DNA from: Enhygromyxa salina
GTDB lineage: Bacteria > Myxococcota_A > Polyangia > Nannocystales > Nannocystaceae
Direction: 5' to 3'
Assembly: GCF_000737335.2 (NCBI RefSeq)
Contig: NZ_JMCC02000026.1
Location: forward strand, 1-64,000
DNA length: 64,000 nt
Shown: positions 9,121-17,617 of the stretch, piece by piece
How positions within the stretch are numbered: position 1 is the stretch's first letter
How the letters are laid out: each line of letters begins with the position of its first letter
The notes under the pieces: model-generated
What the model was told of the DNA's origin: nothing
Database searches by the model: none
What the model saw: only the letters and a program-made list of their open reading frames with translations
Made by a program: the position numbers and the translations under genes

Positions 9121-9125
9121 GCCCA
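9113..9125. terminator. Possible bidirectional hairpin between convergent genes
   Basis: TGGGC-TGA-GCCCA forms a perfect 5-bp stem with the DUF3540 stop codon in the loop, 9 bp before the stop of the convergent lipoprotein gene. No T-tract follows, so it is only a weak terminator candidate. Confidence 0.3.
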
Positions 9126-9133
9126 GCAACACC

Positions 9134-9544
9134 TCAGTGGCAATTCTTGAAGGTCACCGTGCCCGAGACCTTGCGCCCCTCGGCCTCGCACTCGAGCTTG
9201 GCTTCACCCATCACGTTGGTGATGTCATTGACCGAAGAGGTCTGCCGCTCGACGCTGAAGCTCCCGCACGCGCCAAACTCGACGGCCTTGTCGCCAAGCA
9301 GGATCGCATTTGGCTCGTTCGTGGGGCTCTGAACCAGCCGCAGCGTTTGCCCGGCGTCGTCGATCAGATCAACCCCCGCGAAGCCGTTGAGCTGCCCCGC
9401 GCGACATGAGGTCGGCACGAAGCTCTTGTCATCGATCTTCAGCGTCGCGGTGATCTCGTTGGTGCAGGCGGTCGTGCACAGCAGCAACGCGGCGAGCAAG
9501 CCCAGCCCCTGGGCTTGCGCTGAACGTGATCCAACGGGGTTCAT
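9134..9544 (-). CDS. Small secreted lipoprotein, unknown function
   Basis: A 136-residue lipoprotein. Counting from the ATG at 9544, a signal peptide ends in the lipobox LCTTAC, followed by a strand-rich domain (about residues 35-135) with four further cysteines, including one in the C-terminal FKNCH. The pattern SFVPTSCRAGQLNGF...GVDLIDD...LRLVQSP suggests a small beta-sandwich. An in-frame start 17 codons upstream is possible, but the extra residues are basic and unlike a signal peptide. It is convergent with the type VI cassette and lies downstream of the Cys-rich lipoprotein gene; the spacer between those two contains one copy of a 111-bp duplication. Similar small lipoproteins are common in myxobacteria; no function is known to me. 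Confidence 0.7.
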   Translation of the reverse strand: MNPVGSRSAQAQGLGLLAALLLCTTACTNEITATLKIDDKSFVPTSCRAGQLNGFAGVDLIDDAGQTLRLVQSPTNEPNAILLGDKAVEFGACGSFSVERQTSSVNDITNVMGEAKLECEAEGRKVSGTVTFKNCH

Positions 9545-9593
9545 GCCGCGAGTATACAGAGAACGAGGGGGGCGGACCAAGTCACGGCCCATC

Positions 9594-9814
9594 AAACCCT
9601 CAGCCGCAGACCGAGCCCGAGAACCCGTCGAAGCCGATCATCGCCGGCACGCAGCTGCCCATCGGGCAGTCGGCATCGGACTCACACTCGCCACAGACCC
9701 CGACAAACCCTCAGCCGCAGACCGAGCCCGAGAACCCGTCGAAGCCGATCATCGCCGGCACGCAGCTGCCCATCGGGCAGTCGGCATCGGACTCACACTC
9801 GCCACAGACCCCGA
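9594..9814 (-). repeat. 111-bp perfect tandem duplication (about two copies)
   Basis: The block beginning aaaccctcagccgcag at 9594 recurs exactly from 9705, and identity holds to 9814, a period of 111 bp or 37 codons. The right-hand copy is the 3' end of the Cys-rich lipoprotein gene, including its stop at 9711-9713. The left-hand copy lies beyond that stop and duplicates the last Cys-rich module plus the stop at 9600-9602. Identity looks complete over more than 100 bp, so the event is recent. Confidence 0.92.
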
Positions 9815-10559
9815 GCTGGATGAAGCCCATCAGATCCGCGGTGGTGCAGAAGCCCTCGCACTGCTCGTTGCCGCTGCCGTTGGCGTCACACAGCGAGTCG
9901 TTGGGGGCGGTCCCGGGATCAATGCACGCGCGCTGGCCCCCAATGTTCATGAGATCCATGAAGTCGACCTGCGGGGCGCACAGCTGGCCGGGCGGGCAGT
10001 GCCCATCCTCGGCGCACTCCGAGCAGAAGTTCCCGTTGAACAGCCCGCCCAGATCGATGACCTCGGCGCAGTACAGGCCGTCGGCGCAGGCGTTGTCGCT
10101 CTCACACATCTGGCCCTGGCCCCCGTCGCCGCACGCGAACCAGGCGCCCGAGAACGTGCAGTTGCTGCCGTCGGGGCAGTCCGAATCGCTGCCGCACTCC
10201 GAGCAGACCCCGCCAAACCCGGGCACCCCATTGCAGAACAGATCTTCGGCGCACTCCGAGTCGGACATGCACATGTCGCCCAGGTTGCCCGGCGCGGCGG
10301 TGTCCATTCCGGAGTCGGGCCCCTCGTCGGACACGAAGCTGCCGTCGGTGGTGGTTGATGTCGTGGTCGTGCTGGGATCGGGGCCGTCGTCGGTCGACGT
10401 ATCGGCTGCAGTCTCGCTGGCGGTACCGGAGGCGGCCGTGGTCTCGCCCGCGTCTTCGTCGGCCGGCGCGTCGGGGCCACACCCCACGATCAACGACACG
10501 GACAGGCACAAGAAAGGAAGCAGGCGGGTCGACATCGAGGGTGAGTTCACAAAGCGCAT
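9711..10559 (-). CDS. Cys-rich lipoprotein with repeated ECxSDxDCP modules
   Basis: A 282-residue secreted lipoprotein. I chose the ATG at 10559 because GGAG lies about 8 bases upstream; two other in-frame ATGs (10601, 10535) flank it. The signal peptide (STRLLPFLCLSVSLIVGC) ends in a lipobox and is followed by a Thr/Ser/Asp-rich linker (about 30-95). The rest is a chain of small disulphide modules of the kind C.SDSECAEDLFCNG, CSECGSDSDCPDGSNC, CGECESDADCPMGSC, typical of myxobacterial surface proteins. The C-terminus is the part duplicated downstream, so stop-codon loss would add another module. Likely outer-membrane or cell-surface; no enzymatic motif. It is the first gene left of the broken reductase gene. 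Confidence 0.78.
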   Translation of the reverse strand: MRFVNSPSMSTRLLPFLCLSVSLIVGCGPDAPADEDAGETTAASGTASETAADTSTDDGPDPSTTTTSTTTDGSFVSDEGPDSGMDTAAPGNLGDMCMSDSECAEDLFCNGVPGFGGVCSECGSDSDCPDGSNCTFSGAWFACGDGGQGQMCESDNACADGLYCAEVIDLGGLFNGNFCSECAEDGHCPPGQLCAPQVDFMDLMNIGGQRACIDPGTAPNDSLCDANGSGNEQCEGFCTTADLMGFIQLGVCGECESDADCPMGSCVPAMIGFDGFSGSVCG

Positions 10560-10652
10560 GGCAGGTCTCCGGGTGGGTCTATGCCGGGGAGCGTCCCGCA
10601 AACCGGGGGCGCTTGTCTACCCTGATGTCGCCGCCGGCTTCGCCCTGGCCGC

Positions 10653-11044
10653 TCAGGTCCCGACGATCATGCCGCCGTCGACGCTGAGCACCGCCCCGCT
10701 GATGAAGCCCGAGCCTGGATCCGCCAAGAACAGGTACGCCCGCGCGATGTCCTGGGGCTCGCCGATCCGCCCGACAGGCGTGCGCGCGACCATGCCTTCG
10801 AGCGCGTGCGCGGGCAACTGCCGGACCATGTCCGTGGCCACGAAGCCGGGCGCGATCGCGTTGACCGTGATCCCATAGCGACCGAGCTCTCGCGCCCAGA
10901 CCTTGGTCATGTCGATCACCCCCGCCTTGGCCGCGACGTAGTTGGTCTGGCCAAAGTTTCCGTACAGCCCCACGCCTGCGCGGTGGCCAGGCCGATCCCG
11001 TTGGCGGCGCCAGTGATAATTGCGACTCGTTGTTCGTTGCTCAT
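10653..11044 (-). pseudogene. Short-chain dehydrogenase (FabG-like) gene with internal deletion and frameshift
   Basis: Reading leftward from the ATG at 11044 gives MSNEQRVAIITGAANGIGLA, the NAD(P)-binding TGxxxGIG start of a short-chain reductase. After about 23 codons the sequence jumps to VGLYGNFGQTNYVAAKAG, the catalytic YxxxK region, in another frame, and then runs intact to the usual C-terminus (GAVLSVDGGMIVGT). Some 110-120 central codons, including the catalytic Ser region, are missing and the two parts are out of frame. The C-terminal half alone (10653-10973) has an ATG but would lack cofactor binding. The family normally reduces 3-oxoacyl-ACP or similar substrates. The gene is dead by this reading; a sequencing error alone would not explain the missing block. 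Confidence 0.8.
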
Positions 11045-11075
11045 CTCGTGTCGCGCTCGTGGTGGTGATCGGGGG

Positions 11076-12335
11076 TCACTCGAACACGAGGTCCGGGTGA
11101 CGACGCAGGATCTGTGCCTGCCCCGCAGAGAACCACGCCTGGTCCACCTCCACGGAGGTCGCGATGCCCGAGCTCATCAGTTGCTCGCTCGCCTCGCCGG
11201 CCGCGTGCTCGCCAAGCGGCGCATCGCTGTGATGCAGCCCGAGGTAGTGGCCGATCTCGTGGGCAAGCACGACGCCGTGCCGCTCGGGTGACTGACTGGG
11301 GGCCGGCTCGCCGTCCTCGTCGCACGCGCCCGCGGCCACGACCACGACCGAGGGCGAGGTCGCGTCATCGAGCGCGCCGGGGATCCGCGTGGCCTGCCCC
11401 AGCGGAAAGCTGGCTGTCATCTGGATCTGATCCGTGAGGTGGATGCACGGGACCAGCACCACCGGCACGAAGCGCGCGTCGTCGGCGTCCCGACGCAGGC
11501 AAGCCAGGACCTCGTCGTGCAGCGACCGCATCGGCAACATCTCGCCCTCGTAGTCCAGCTGACCGACCGGCCCGACTCGACCCTCGGCCTCGAGCTCGAG
11601 CTGCACGCCGATCGCCGCGAAGCGCTGAACCGCGACCGCCCACGCCTGCGCGAGCGCGGGGTCTTCGGTCGTTGGCGCCCAGCCGCTGTCCTCGCTGATC
11701 AACATGCGCACGGCCACGCGCGCGGACGCCTCGGGGCTTGGGATCGGCTCGGACGCCGCGTCCACGCGGATCTGCGTGGGCATGTCAGGAAACCGCAGCC
11801 GCGTCGCGCCAACCCGCAGCGCGCAGTCCCGAAATTGGACGCGCAGCTCGACGACATCCGGCCCCGCGAGCGGCTCGAGAGCGCTCGAGAACACGAACAC
11901 GCCCGCGCCAGGGCCTTGGTAGCTGCGCTGGTGGGTGGGCAGGAGCTCGGCGTTGGCGGCGGGGATCAGCTCCGTTCCGTCGCTGAGCCGGGCCTCGAGT
12001 AGATCGTGGCAGAGCAGCTCGTGGGTCGTGGGCTCGCCGTTCAGGTTGACGCTGCGGACCGCGAGGTAGCGCTGGCCGGCGGCGATCGGGATCTCGATCC
12101 ACCCGCTGTGGCCGGCGTCGTCGATCGTGAGCTCCCCGATCGGCTGCCACGCGATCGCAGCGGGCGAGCTTGTGGGGAGCTCGATCGCGGGATCGCAAGG
12201 GTGCGGCTCGCCGCCGGTGTCGGACTCCGTGCCGGCGTCCGTCGCTTCGCTGGTGTCGGCTTCGTCGCTCGCGGCGGGTGGCGTGCAAGCGGCGAGCGCG
12301 AGCGCGACGAGCGAGGTTGCGGTGGCGGAGCGCAC
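11076..12335 (-). CDS. Secreted zincin-type metalloprotease lipoprotein
   Basis: A 419-residue lipoprotein starting at a GTG (12335). The signal peptide ends LALAAC, followed by an acidic Thr/Ser linker to about residue 45. The C-terminal part contains HEIGHYLGLHHSD (about residues 370-382), the HExxHxxGxxH zinc signature of metzincins, with a downstream Met-turn candidate (LMSSG). The region before it (about 200-350) resembles the propeptide-free catalytic fold, with conserved strands VVLVPCIHL and VVVVAAGAC. The N-terminal half looks like a beta-sandwich. It would degrade extracellular protein from the outer surface, consistent with predatory or scavenging life. It lies in a leftward row with the CotH-like and ferritin-like lipoprotein genes, separated by short gaps. 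Confidence 0.85.
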   Translation of the reverse strand: MRSATATSLVALALAACTPPAASDEADTSEATDAGTESDTGGEPHPCDPAIELPTSSPAAIAWQPIGELTIDDAGHSGWIEIPIAAGQRYLAVRSVNLNGEPTTHELLCHDLLEARLSDGTELIPAANAELLPTHQRSYQGPGAGVFVFSSALEPLAGPDVVELRVQFRDCALRVGATRLRFPDMPTQIRVDAASEPIPSPEASARVAVRMLISEDSGWAPTTEDPALAQAWAVAVQRFAAIGVQLELEAEGRVGPVGQLDYEGEMLPMRSLHDEVLACLRRDADDARFVPVVLVPCIHLTDQIQMTASFPLGQATRIPGALDDATSPSVVVVAAGACDEDGEPAPSQSPERHGVVLAHEIGHYLGLHHSDAPLGEHAAGEASEQLMSSGIATSVEVDQAWFSAGQAQILRRHPDLVFE

Positions 12336-12378
12336 GGGCGCTCACGATAGCGGATTCGGACGCTGGCGACCTCGGGCG

Positions 12379-14472
12379 TCAGTTCCCCACCCGGTACGCA
12401 GCGATCCGCTCGGCCACCAGCGCCCGCCGTGCCGCGTACGCGGCCTGCAGCGCCCCAGCCTTGGCCTGCACCTCGTCCTCCACCACCCCAAACCCGATCG
12501 CGTCGGGGTTCTCGCTCAGCAGCTCGATCATCGCCGCCCGCGCTGGCTCGCCGCCAAGCCGGGCGAGCAGCGCGTCCACGCTGAGCTCGGTCGCCGCGTT
12601 GAAGCGCGCCTGATCCAGCCACTCGAGCGTCTGCTCGAGCGTGTCCACAAACCGATCATAGACCGCCGGCTCTGCGAAGATCGCATAGTCCAGGCGCCCC
12701 TCCGAGCAATACAGCAGCTCGTGGGGATCTTGAATCGCGAAGTCGCCGTTGTTGTGGCAAGGCGAGAAGATGTCGTCCTGATCCCAGGTCGAGATGCTGA
12801 AGTAGTCTCGCGTCATCCCGGGCTCGCCGGTGACGTCCGTTGACATGAAGTAGACCTCGTCAACGTAGTCGCCCGACTCGAGCAAGCTCATCAACGCGAT
12901 CCAGCGCAGGTATTGCTCGAGATCCATGCTGGCCTCTAGCCAGGTCAGCAGCGCGTCGCCGGTTGTCGTCTCGGCCGTGCTCGTGAACGCCTCGTAGTCC
13001 GCCAGCGCCTGCGCTTCGGAGCCGGCGCTGTGCTTGGCCTCGGGCAGCTCGCCCTCCACGTCGGCCGCGCGCCGGACGATCAACCGGACCCCGGTGTTGT
13101 CTTGCCGCAGCTCCTCTTGGGGCTTTTCAACCAGCAGATACACGCCCTGGCTGACGCCGCTGAGCACCAGCTCGACCATGCGAAATTTGGGCGCGAACAG
13201 GCCCAGCGCGGCCATCAGCTGGTTGGCGGTGAATTGCGTGATGTAGCGATCATCCAGGCACATCGAGAGCAAGAAGAACTCGTCGGTGGCCGAGCCCTCG
13301 AACCAGCGCCGGGGTTGGTCATCCTCGAAATTGAGCGAGTAGGACTTGCGCTCGCACGCGAGCGAATTGTTGCCGCGGAGCTTGAGCTTGGCCGGGGCGG
13401 TCAGATCGGGCGCGTTCAGATCTGTGCGGATCTTGCCAATGAACGGCTCCTTGCTGAGCTCCGCGACGCGGGCGTCGTACTCGATCCGCTGCGACGGCGA
13501 CAACAGGATCTCGATCACCTCGGGGTAGACCGGCTCGCCAGCCCCGGGCGCGCAGCTCATGCCCGGCTCCGCGCCCGGTACCGCGACGTGATCGAGCGGC
13601 AGCGCAGGGCCGCCGCCCGCGACGTGCAAGGTCGCCCCCTCGACCACATCCAGCGCGCAGTAGCTGACGACGTGCTCACCAGCGGCAAGGTCTGCGTCGA
13701 GCCGGGTCGCCCCCTCCAGCAGCGCCGCCTCGAAGCCGCTCGGGGACGCGCCAAGCGACACCAGGTCGACCCGCAGCGGTGCGCTCGTTGCCAGCTCTGC
13801 GCCATCAAGCAGCTCCGCTGGAGCCGCGACCAGCAGCTGACGAACGCTCGCGTGATCGGGCTGGACCCGCGCGAGGGTGTCGTCGATCGCGTCAACGGCA
13901 GCCGCGAGCGCGAGCGGGTCCGCGTCGCGCGAGCCAAGCCCGCTCCCAAGCAGCTGCTCGAGCCTGGCGCGTTCGGTGGTTGGCGTGGAGATCTGCGTGA
14001 CCCGCTGGCCCCAGCGAAACAGCGCGATCCGTTCATTGGCTGGCCGCGCGTGGGCGAACGCCATGACCGCCTGTTGCAGCTCGACGGCCTGTTCGGGGTC
14101 AGCCGCGGGCAGCAGCAACAACGCCGTGATCGAGCTGCTCGTCGCCGCCTCGATCGTGGTTGGCAGCACCTCGCAGTCGGCGTTGGTCACGACCAAGCAC
14201 GCGCCGTACTCGGCCCCAAGCAGCTCGCCAGCGTCCCCTTCGAGCCGAACGTGCCGACGCAGCCCGTGATCGTCGTAGAGCTTGGTGCCCGTCGCGACGA
14301 CCGCGGCGATCCGCGAACAATCGACATCGAGCCCGGCGCCTTCGAGCTGCACTTCGCAGACCTCGGGCTCGGGCTCGGGCTCGGGCTCGGCACCCGGCGG
14401 CTCGCACCCCGTCACCGCCAGGGCCAGCCCCGCAAGCAGGGCTCGGCACAGGCGGGTGACGCGAGCGATCAT
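12379..14472 (-). CDS. CotH kinase-like lipoprotein
   Basis: A 697-residue lipoprotein (ATG at 14472; lipobox LAVTGC), then a Pro-Glu repeat linker (EPEPEPEPEV). Residues about 40-290 have a von Willebrand/peptidase-like alternating pattern with no clear motif. Residues about 305-690 match the CotH family of secreted atypical kinases: LKLRGNNSLACERKSYSLNF, then VYLLVEKPQEE, and the acidic metal-binding motif STWDQDDIFSP. In spore-formers CotH phosphorylates coat proteins; in myxobacteria the targets are unknown. The cysteine pair CHNNGDF...LLYC near the active site may form a disulphide. Downstream, the metalloprotease gene follows after 43 bp, so the two may be cotranscribed. High GC and Pro-Glu repeats fit the local style. 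Confidence 0.82.
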   Translation of the reverse strand: MIARVTRLCRALLAGLALAVTGCEPPGAEPEPEPEPEVCEVQLEGAGLDVDCSRIAAVVATGTKLYDDHGLRRHVRLEGDAGELLGAEYGACLVVTNADCEVLPTTIEAATSSSITALLLLPAADPEQAVELQQAVMAFAHARPANERIALFRWGQRVTQISTPTTERARLEQLLGSGLGSRDADPLALAAAVDAIDDTLARVQPDHASVRQLLVAAPAELLDGAELATSAPLRVDLVSLGASPSGFEAALLEGATRLDADLAAGEHVVSYCALDVVEGATLHVAGGGPALPLDHVAVPGAEPGMSCAPGAGEPVYPEVIEILLSPSQRIEYDARVAELSKEPFIGKIRTDLNAPDLTAPAKLKLRGNNSLACERKSYSLNFEDDQPRRWFEGSATDEFFLLSMCLDDRYITQFTANQLMAALGLFAPKFRMVELVLSGVSQGVYLLVEKPQEELRQDNTGVRLIVRRAADVEGELPEAKHSAGSEAQALADYEAFTSTAETTTGDALLTWLEASMDLEQYLRWIALMSLLESGDYVDEVYFMSTDVTGEPGMTRDYFSISTWDQDDIFSPCHNNGDFAIQDPHELLYCSEGRLDYAIFAEPAVYDRFVDTLEQTLEWLDQARFNAATELSVDALLARLGGEPARAAMIELLSENPDAIGFGVVEDEVQAKAGALQAAYAARRALVAERIAAYRVGN

Positions 14473-14497
14473 GGGGTGCGTCCCACCGATGTCACGC

Positions 14498-15736
14498 TCA
14501 GGCGACCGCGGCCGCGCTCGCCTGCGCCCGGGTGTGCTTGGCGATCAAGCAGCGCAGCGTGGGCGCGATGATCTGGTCGAGCACCGCGTTGGACACCGCC
14601 GCGCGGGTTGACCCTTGCAGCAGGCCGAAGCGCTCGAGCATCGGACCATCGGTGGAAGGATCAACGACCTCGCGCTGGGCCTCGAGCTGCGCGAGACGGG
14701 CCGTCAAGATCGGCGCCAAGCTGGCGTCCTGGCCAAGCATCCAGTCGAGGGTAGCCCAAGCCAGCTCCGCGTGGCGGGTCTCGTCTTCGGCGATCTGGGT
14801 CAGCACCGCGGACACCTTGCCGCTGCTGCGCTCGGCCGAGATCCGGGCCCGCATCGCCGCGACGCCCTCACCCAAGCACCCCTCTTCGAGGGCCTCGAGC
14901 GCGAGCTCCTCGAGCGTGGCGACCCGCGGCTTGGGCATCGGCAGCGCGCCAAAGTCGATCTCGCCGGCGCCGAAGCTGCGCGCCATGTCGAGGCACAGCT
15001 GCGCATGGGCGATCTCGTCGAGCGCCGCCGCGTGGCAGCGGGCGATCAGCTGGGGCGGCGCCGCGTGAGCCATGAGCTCCTGGGACAGCCGCGCGAACGC
15101 GGGGATCGAGCCGTGCTCGCTCTGGGCCGCGCGGGTCCAGGCTCGGGCGGCGCGATCGTTGTGCAGATCGCAGTCGCCCTGGGCCCAGCCGTTGCCGCTG
15201 ACCAGCGTGGGCAGCAGCGCGTGGCCCTGCTCGCGGATCGGCCGGCCCTCTTCGTTGCCAGGTGGAATGCAGGTCTCTTTCGACTCGTCGGTGAAGAGCA
15301 CGGCGCCACACGACACCGGGTTCATCGCCGCGACGCACTCGGACTCCGAGGGCGAGGCGTTCATCGCCGCGAGCATGTTGTCGGCGTCGGTCAGGCAGGT
15401 CGACGCCTGCACGCGCGAGTAGCCCTCACAGTCACCGGCCATGAACGTGCCGGGGACGATGTTGCAGGCAGCGTCTGGCTCGCAGGCCCGGACGGCCTCG
15501 CAGTACAGCTGGGCCCGCAAGGTCGCGTACTCGAGCTCGGTGAGATCCTCGTAGTCCGGGGCCGGCTCGGGGTCGGGCTCCGGGTCCGGGTTGGTGCCGG
15601 GGTCCGTGCCGGGGTCGGTGTCGGCGGCCGTCTCGCCGTCACCGAGCTCGTCGAGCTCGTCACCGATGAACTCCTGGCCGCAGCCGGCGGCGGCGAGGAA
15701 GAGGGGCAAGAAGGGGCGCAGGTTCAAGCGGGCCAT
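14498..15736 (-). CDS. Lipoprotein with C-terminal ferritin-like domain
   Basis: A 412-residue lipoprotein. The chosen ATG (15736) gives a signal peptide ending AAAGC; an upstream extension to 15847 is Cys/His-rich and unlike a coding start. An acidic DPGTDPGTNPDPEPDPEP linker leads to a Cys-rich domain (about 60-165), then a four-helix domain with SEHGSIPAFARL, DEIAHAQLC and AEDETRHAELAWA. These carry the Glu and two ExxH sets of a di-iron ferritin-like fold. Such domains in myxobacterial surface proteins are uncharacterised; iron or oxygen chemistry at the surface is inference. It is separated by 25 bp from the CotH gene and is divergent from the halogenase-like gene, so 15737-15867 must hold two promoters. 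Confidence 0.8.
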   Translation of the reverse strand: MARLNLRPFLPLFLAAAGCGQEFIGDELDELGDGETAADTDPGTDPGTNPDPEPDPEPAPDYEDLTELEYATLRAQLYCEAVRACEPDAACNIVPGTFMAGDCEGYSRVQASTCLTDADNMLAAMNASPSESECVAAMNPVSCGAVLFTDESKETCIPPGNEEGRPIREQGHALLPTLVSGNGWAQGDCDLHNDRAARAWTRAAQSEHGSIPAFARLSQELMAHAAPPQLIARCHAAALDEIAHAQLCLDMARSFGAGEIDFGALPMPKPRVATLEELALEALEEGCLGEGVAAMRARISAERSSGKVSAVLTQIAEDETRHAELAWATLDWMLGQDASLAPILTARLAQLEAQREVVDPSTDGPMLERFGLLQGSTRAAVSNAVLDQIIAPTLRCLIAKHTRAQASAAAVA

Positions 15737-15867
15737 GCGATGTCTGTTGCACGGCGTGGGTGGGTCGATCACGGGTTGGTGCTGATTTGCCGAAGCCCCA
15801 CAATCGGCACAACATCGCGCGGCCGGCGCACAGTGCGCGTAGTGCATCGATCTCCTAGAGTCATGCG

Positions 15868-17610
15868 ATGCCCCACGACCTCGTGATCCTTGGTGGCGGA
15901 CTCGCCGGCTTGACCCTGGCGCTCCAGCTACACCGCCGCCTCCCCCGTCACGACATCGTCGTGCTCGACCGCCAGCTATCTCCGCTGCCCAGGCACGCCC
16001 ACAAGGTCGGGGAGTCGACGGTCGTCGGCGGCGCTGACTACCTCCATCACGTGCTGGGCATGCACGACTATCTCGCCCATGAGCAGGTTCACAAGCTCGG
16101 GCTGCGCTTCTTCATGGGCGATCCCCGCGCCGACTTCTCGACCCGCCCGGAGCTCGGTCGCTCGATCTTCCGTCCAGAGATCAACGAGTGGCAGTTCGAT
16201 CGCGGCGCGCTCGAGGACGAACTACGCGACAGAGTCCGCGCCGCGGGAATTTCTCTGCGTGAGGGTCACAAGCTGCTGGACATCGAGCTCGCCTCCGGTC
16301 GAGCGCCCCATCATCTGCGGGTCGATGATGGCGAGACCGTGCGCGAGCTCGAGGCCCAGTGGGTCGTCGATGCGACCGGTCGTCGGCGCTTTGTGCAGCG
16401 CAAGTTGGGCGTCCATGAGCCCTTGGACAGCGACTGCAGCTCGAGTTGGTTTCGGGTCCCGACCCGCGTCGACGTGAGCGACTGGGTCCCGGCCACCCAG
16501 CGTGACTGGCATGCTCGGGTGCCTGGGGGCTACCGGGTCAACTCGACGCAACACATCGTCGGTCCCGGATACTGGGTGTGGATCATTCCGCTGCCCGGAC
16601 CAGCAACCAGCATTGGAATCGTCACGCGCGAGTCCGATCACGCGTTCTCCAGCTTCAATACACTCGCGCTGGCGAAGGCGTGGCTGCGCGAACACGAGCC
16701 CAGGGTGTTCGAAGCGCTCGAACACGAGCAAGCCTTCGGGTTCGGCGTCATGCGCAGGTACACCGGCTTCGTGCCGACCCAGGTGGTGTCCCTCGACCGC
16801 TGGGCGTGCACGGGCGAAGCCGCCTGCGTGGTCGATCCCCTGTATTCGGGCGCGATCAACGGCATCGCTACAATCAACTCGATGATCGTCGAGCTCGTCG
16901 AGCTCGACGCCGCGGGTGCGCTCGAGCAGGCTCACTGCGATCACGTGAACGCCGAGTTTTGCGGGTGGGCCAAGTGGGTCGTGCCTGCGTTCCAGCGGAC
17001 CTACGCCTATTTCGGCAACACGCTGATCACGACTTGCAAGGTGCTGTGGGACTTTAGCTATGTCGCCGCGCTCGGCTCGCCAAACCTGCTCAATCGTGTG
17101 TTTCGCCCCGGCTTCCTGACAGACGCGACACTGCGCGACGCTCCGGTTGAAGCCGGTCTACCGCGATACCGAGCGCTGTATGAGACCATGCTCGAGCTAT
17201 TCGATGCTTGGGCGGCCGCGAGCACCCGCGACGCGACCCAGACCTACGCGTGGATCGACTACCTCGAGCTCCCCTTCTTGGGCGAGATTCTGCTCGCGAG
17301 TCACGCTCGCTGTGACGACCTCGTCGGGCTCTGGCGCCGCCATGGGGCGATCGTCGAAGAGGTCGCGCAGGCGCTGTTCTTGCTCATGGTCGAGGATCTT
17401 CACCCCGAGGCGCTGCCAGCCCTGGTCGAGGCCGGGTGGCTCGACGCGTGGTCGATCAGCGCCGATCCGAGCGACTGGGCCGCTGGCGGCCCCTTGTTCA
17501 CACCCGAGACCGCGCCGCTCGACGCAGCCGACCGGCCGCTCGCGTGGCGGGACATCCGAGCGCAGCTGCGCAGCTGCTTCAAATTTTCAACCGACGCAGC
17601 GATCACATGA
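15868..17610 (+). CDS. FAD-dependent halogenase-like enzyme
   Basis: A 580-residue flavoprotein. The N-terminus has the GxGxxG-like dinucleotide fold (LVILGGGLAGLTLALQL). HKVGEST at about residue 48 matches the GEST region of flavin halogenases. WVWIIP at residues 236-241 fits the WxWxIP halogenase signature, and DPLYSG at about 325 fits the FxPxxSG motif of chlorophenol/pyrrole-type members. FADH2 would come from a separate reductase not seen here. The substrate is unknown; linked placement beside a PKS suggests a polyketide or carrier-bound intermediate. It is about 60 residues longer than common halogenases, the extra being helical C-terminal sequence. The lipocalin-like gene follows after 7 bp. 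A halogen-independent monooxygenase cannot be excluded. Confidence 0.75.
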   Translation: MPHDLVILGGGLAGLTLALQLHRRLPRHDIVVLDRQLSPLPRHAHKVGESTVVGGADYLHHVLGMHDYLAHEQVHKLGLRFFMGDPRADFSTRPELGRSIFRPEINEWQFDRGALEDELRDRVRAAGISLREGHKLLDIELASGRAPHHLRVDDGETVRELEAQWVVDATGRRRFVQRKLGVHEPLDSDCSSSWFRVPTRVDVSDWVPATQRDWHARVPGGYRVNSTQHIVGPGYWVWIIPLPGPATSIGIVTRESDHAFSSFNTLALAKAWLREHEPRVFEALEHEQAFGFGVMRRYTGFVPTQVVSLDRWACTGEAACVVDPLYSGAINGIATINSMIVELVELDAAGALEQAHCDHVNAEFCGWAKWVVPAFQRTYAYFGNTLITTCKVLWDFSYVAALGSPNLLNRVFRPGFLTDATLRDAPVEAGLPRYRALYETMLELFDAWAAASTRDATQTYAWIDYLELPFLGEILLASHARCDDLVGLWRRHGAIVEEVAQALFLLMVEDLHPEALPALVEAGWLDAWSISADPSDWAAGGPLFTPETAPLDAADRPLAWRDIRAQLRSCFKFSTDAAIT

Positions 17611-17617
17611 GGATCTC

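Noticed and set aside
9526..10878. A 450-codon plus-strand frame with a repeated NPQPQTEPENPSKP segment
   Set aside because: The repeat is only the reverse reading of the 111-bp duplication in the Cys-rich lipoprotein gene, which has the signal peptide, lipobox and Cys modules.
12127..12843. Plus-strand frame overlapping the zincin and CotH-like genes
   Set aside because: Both minus-strand genes have clear signal peptides and motifs; the plus frame has none.
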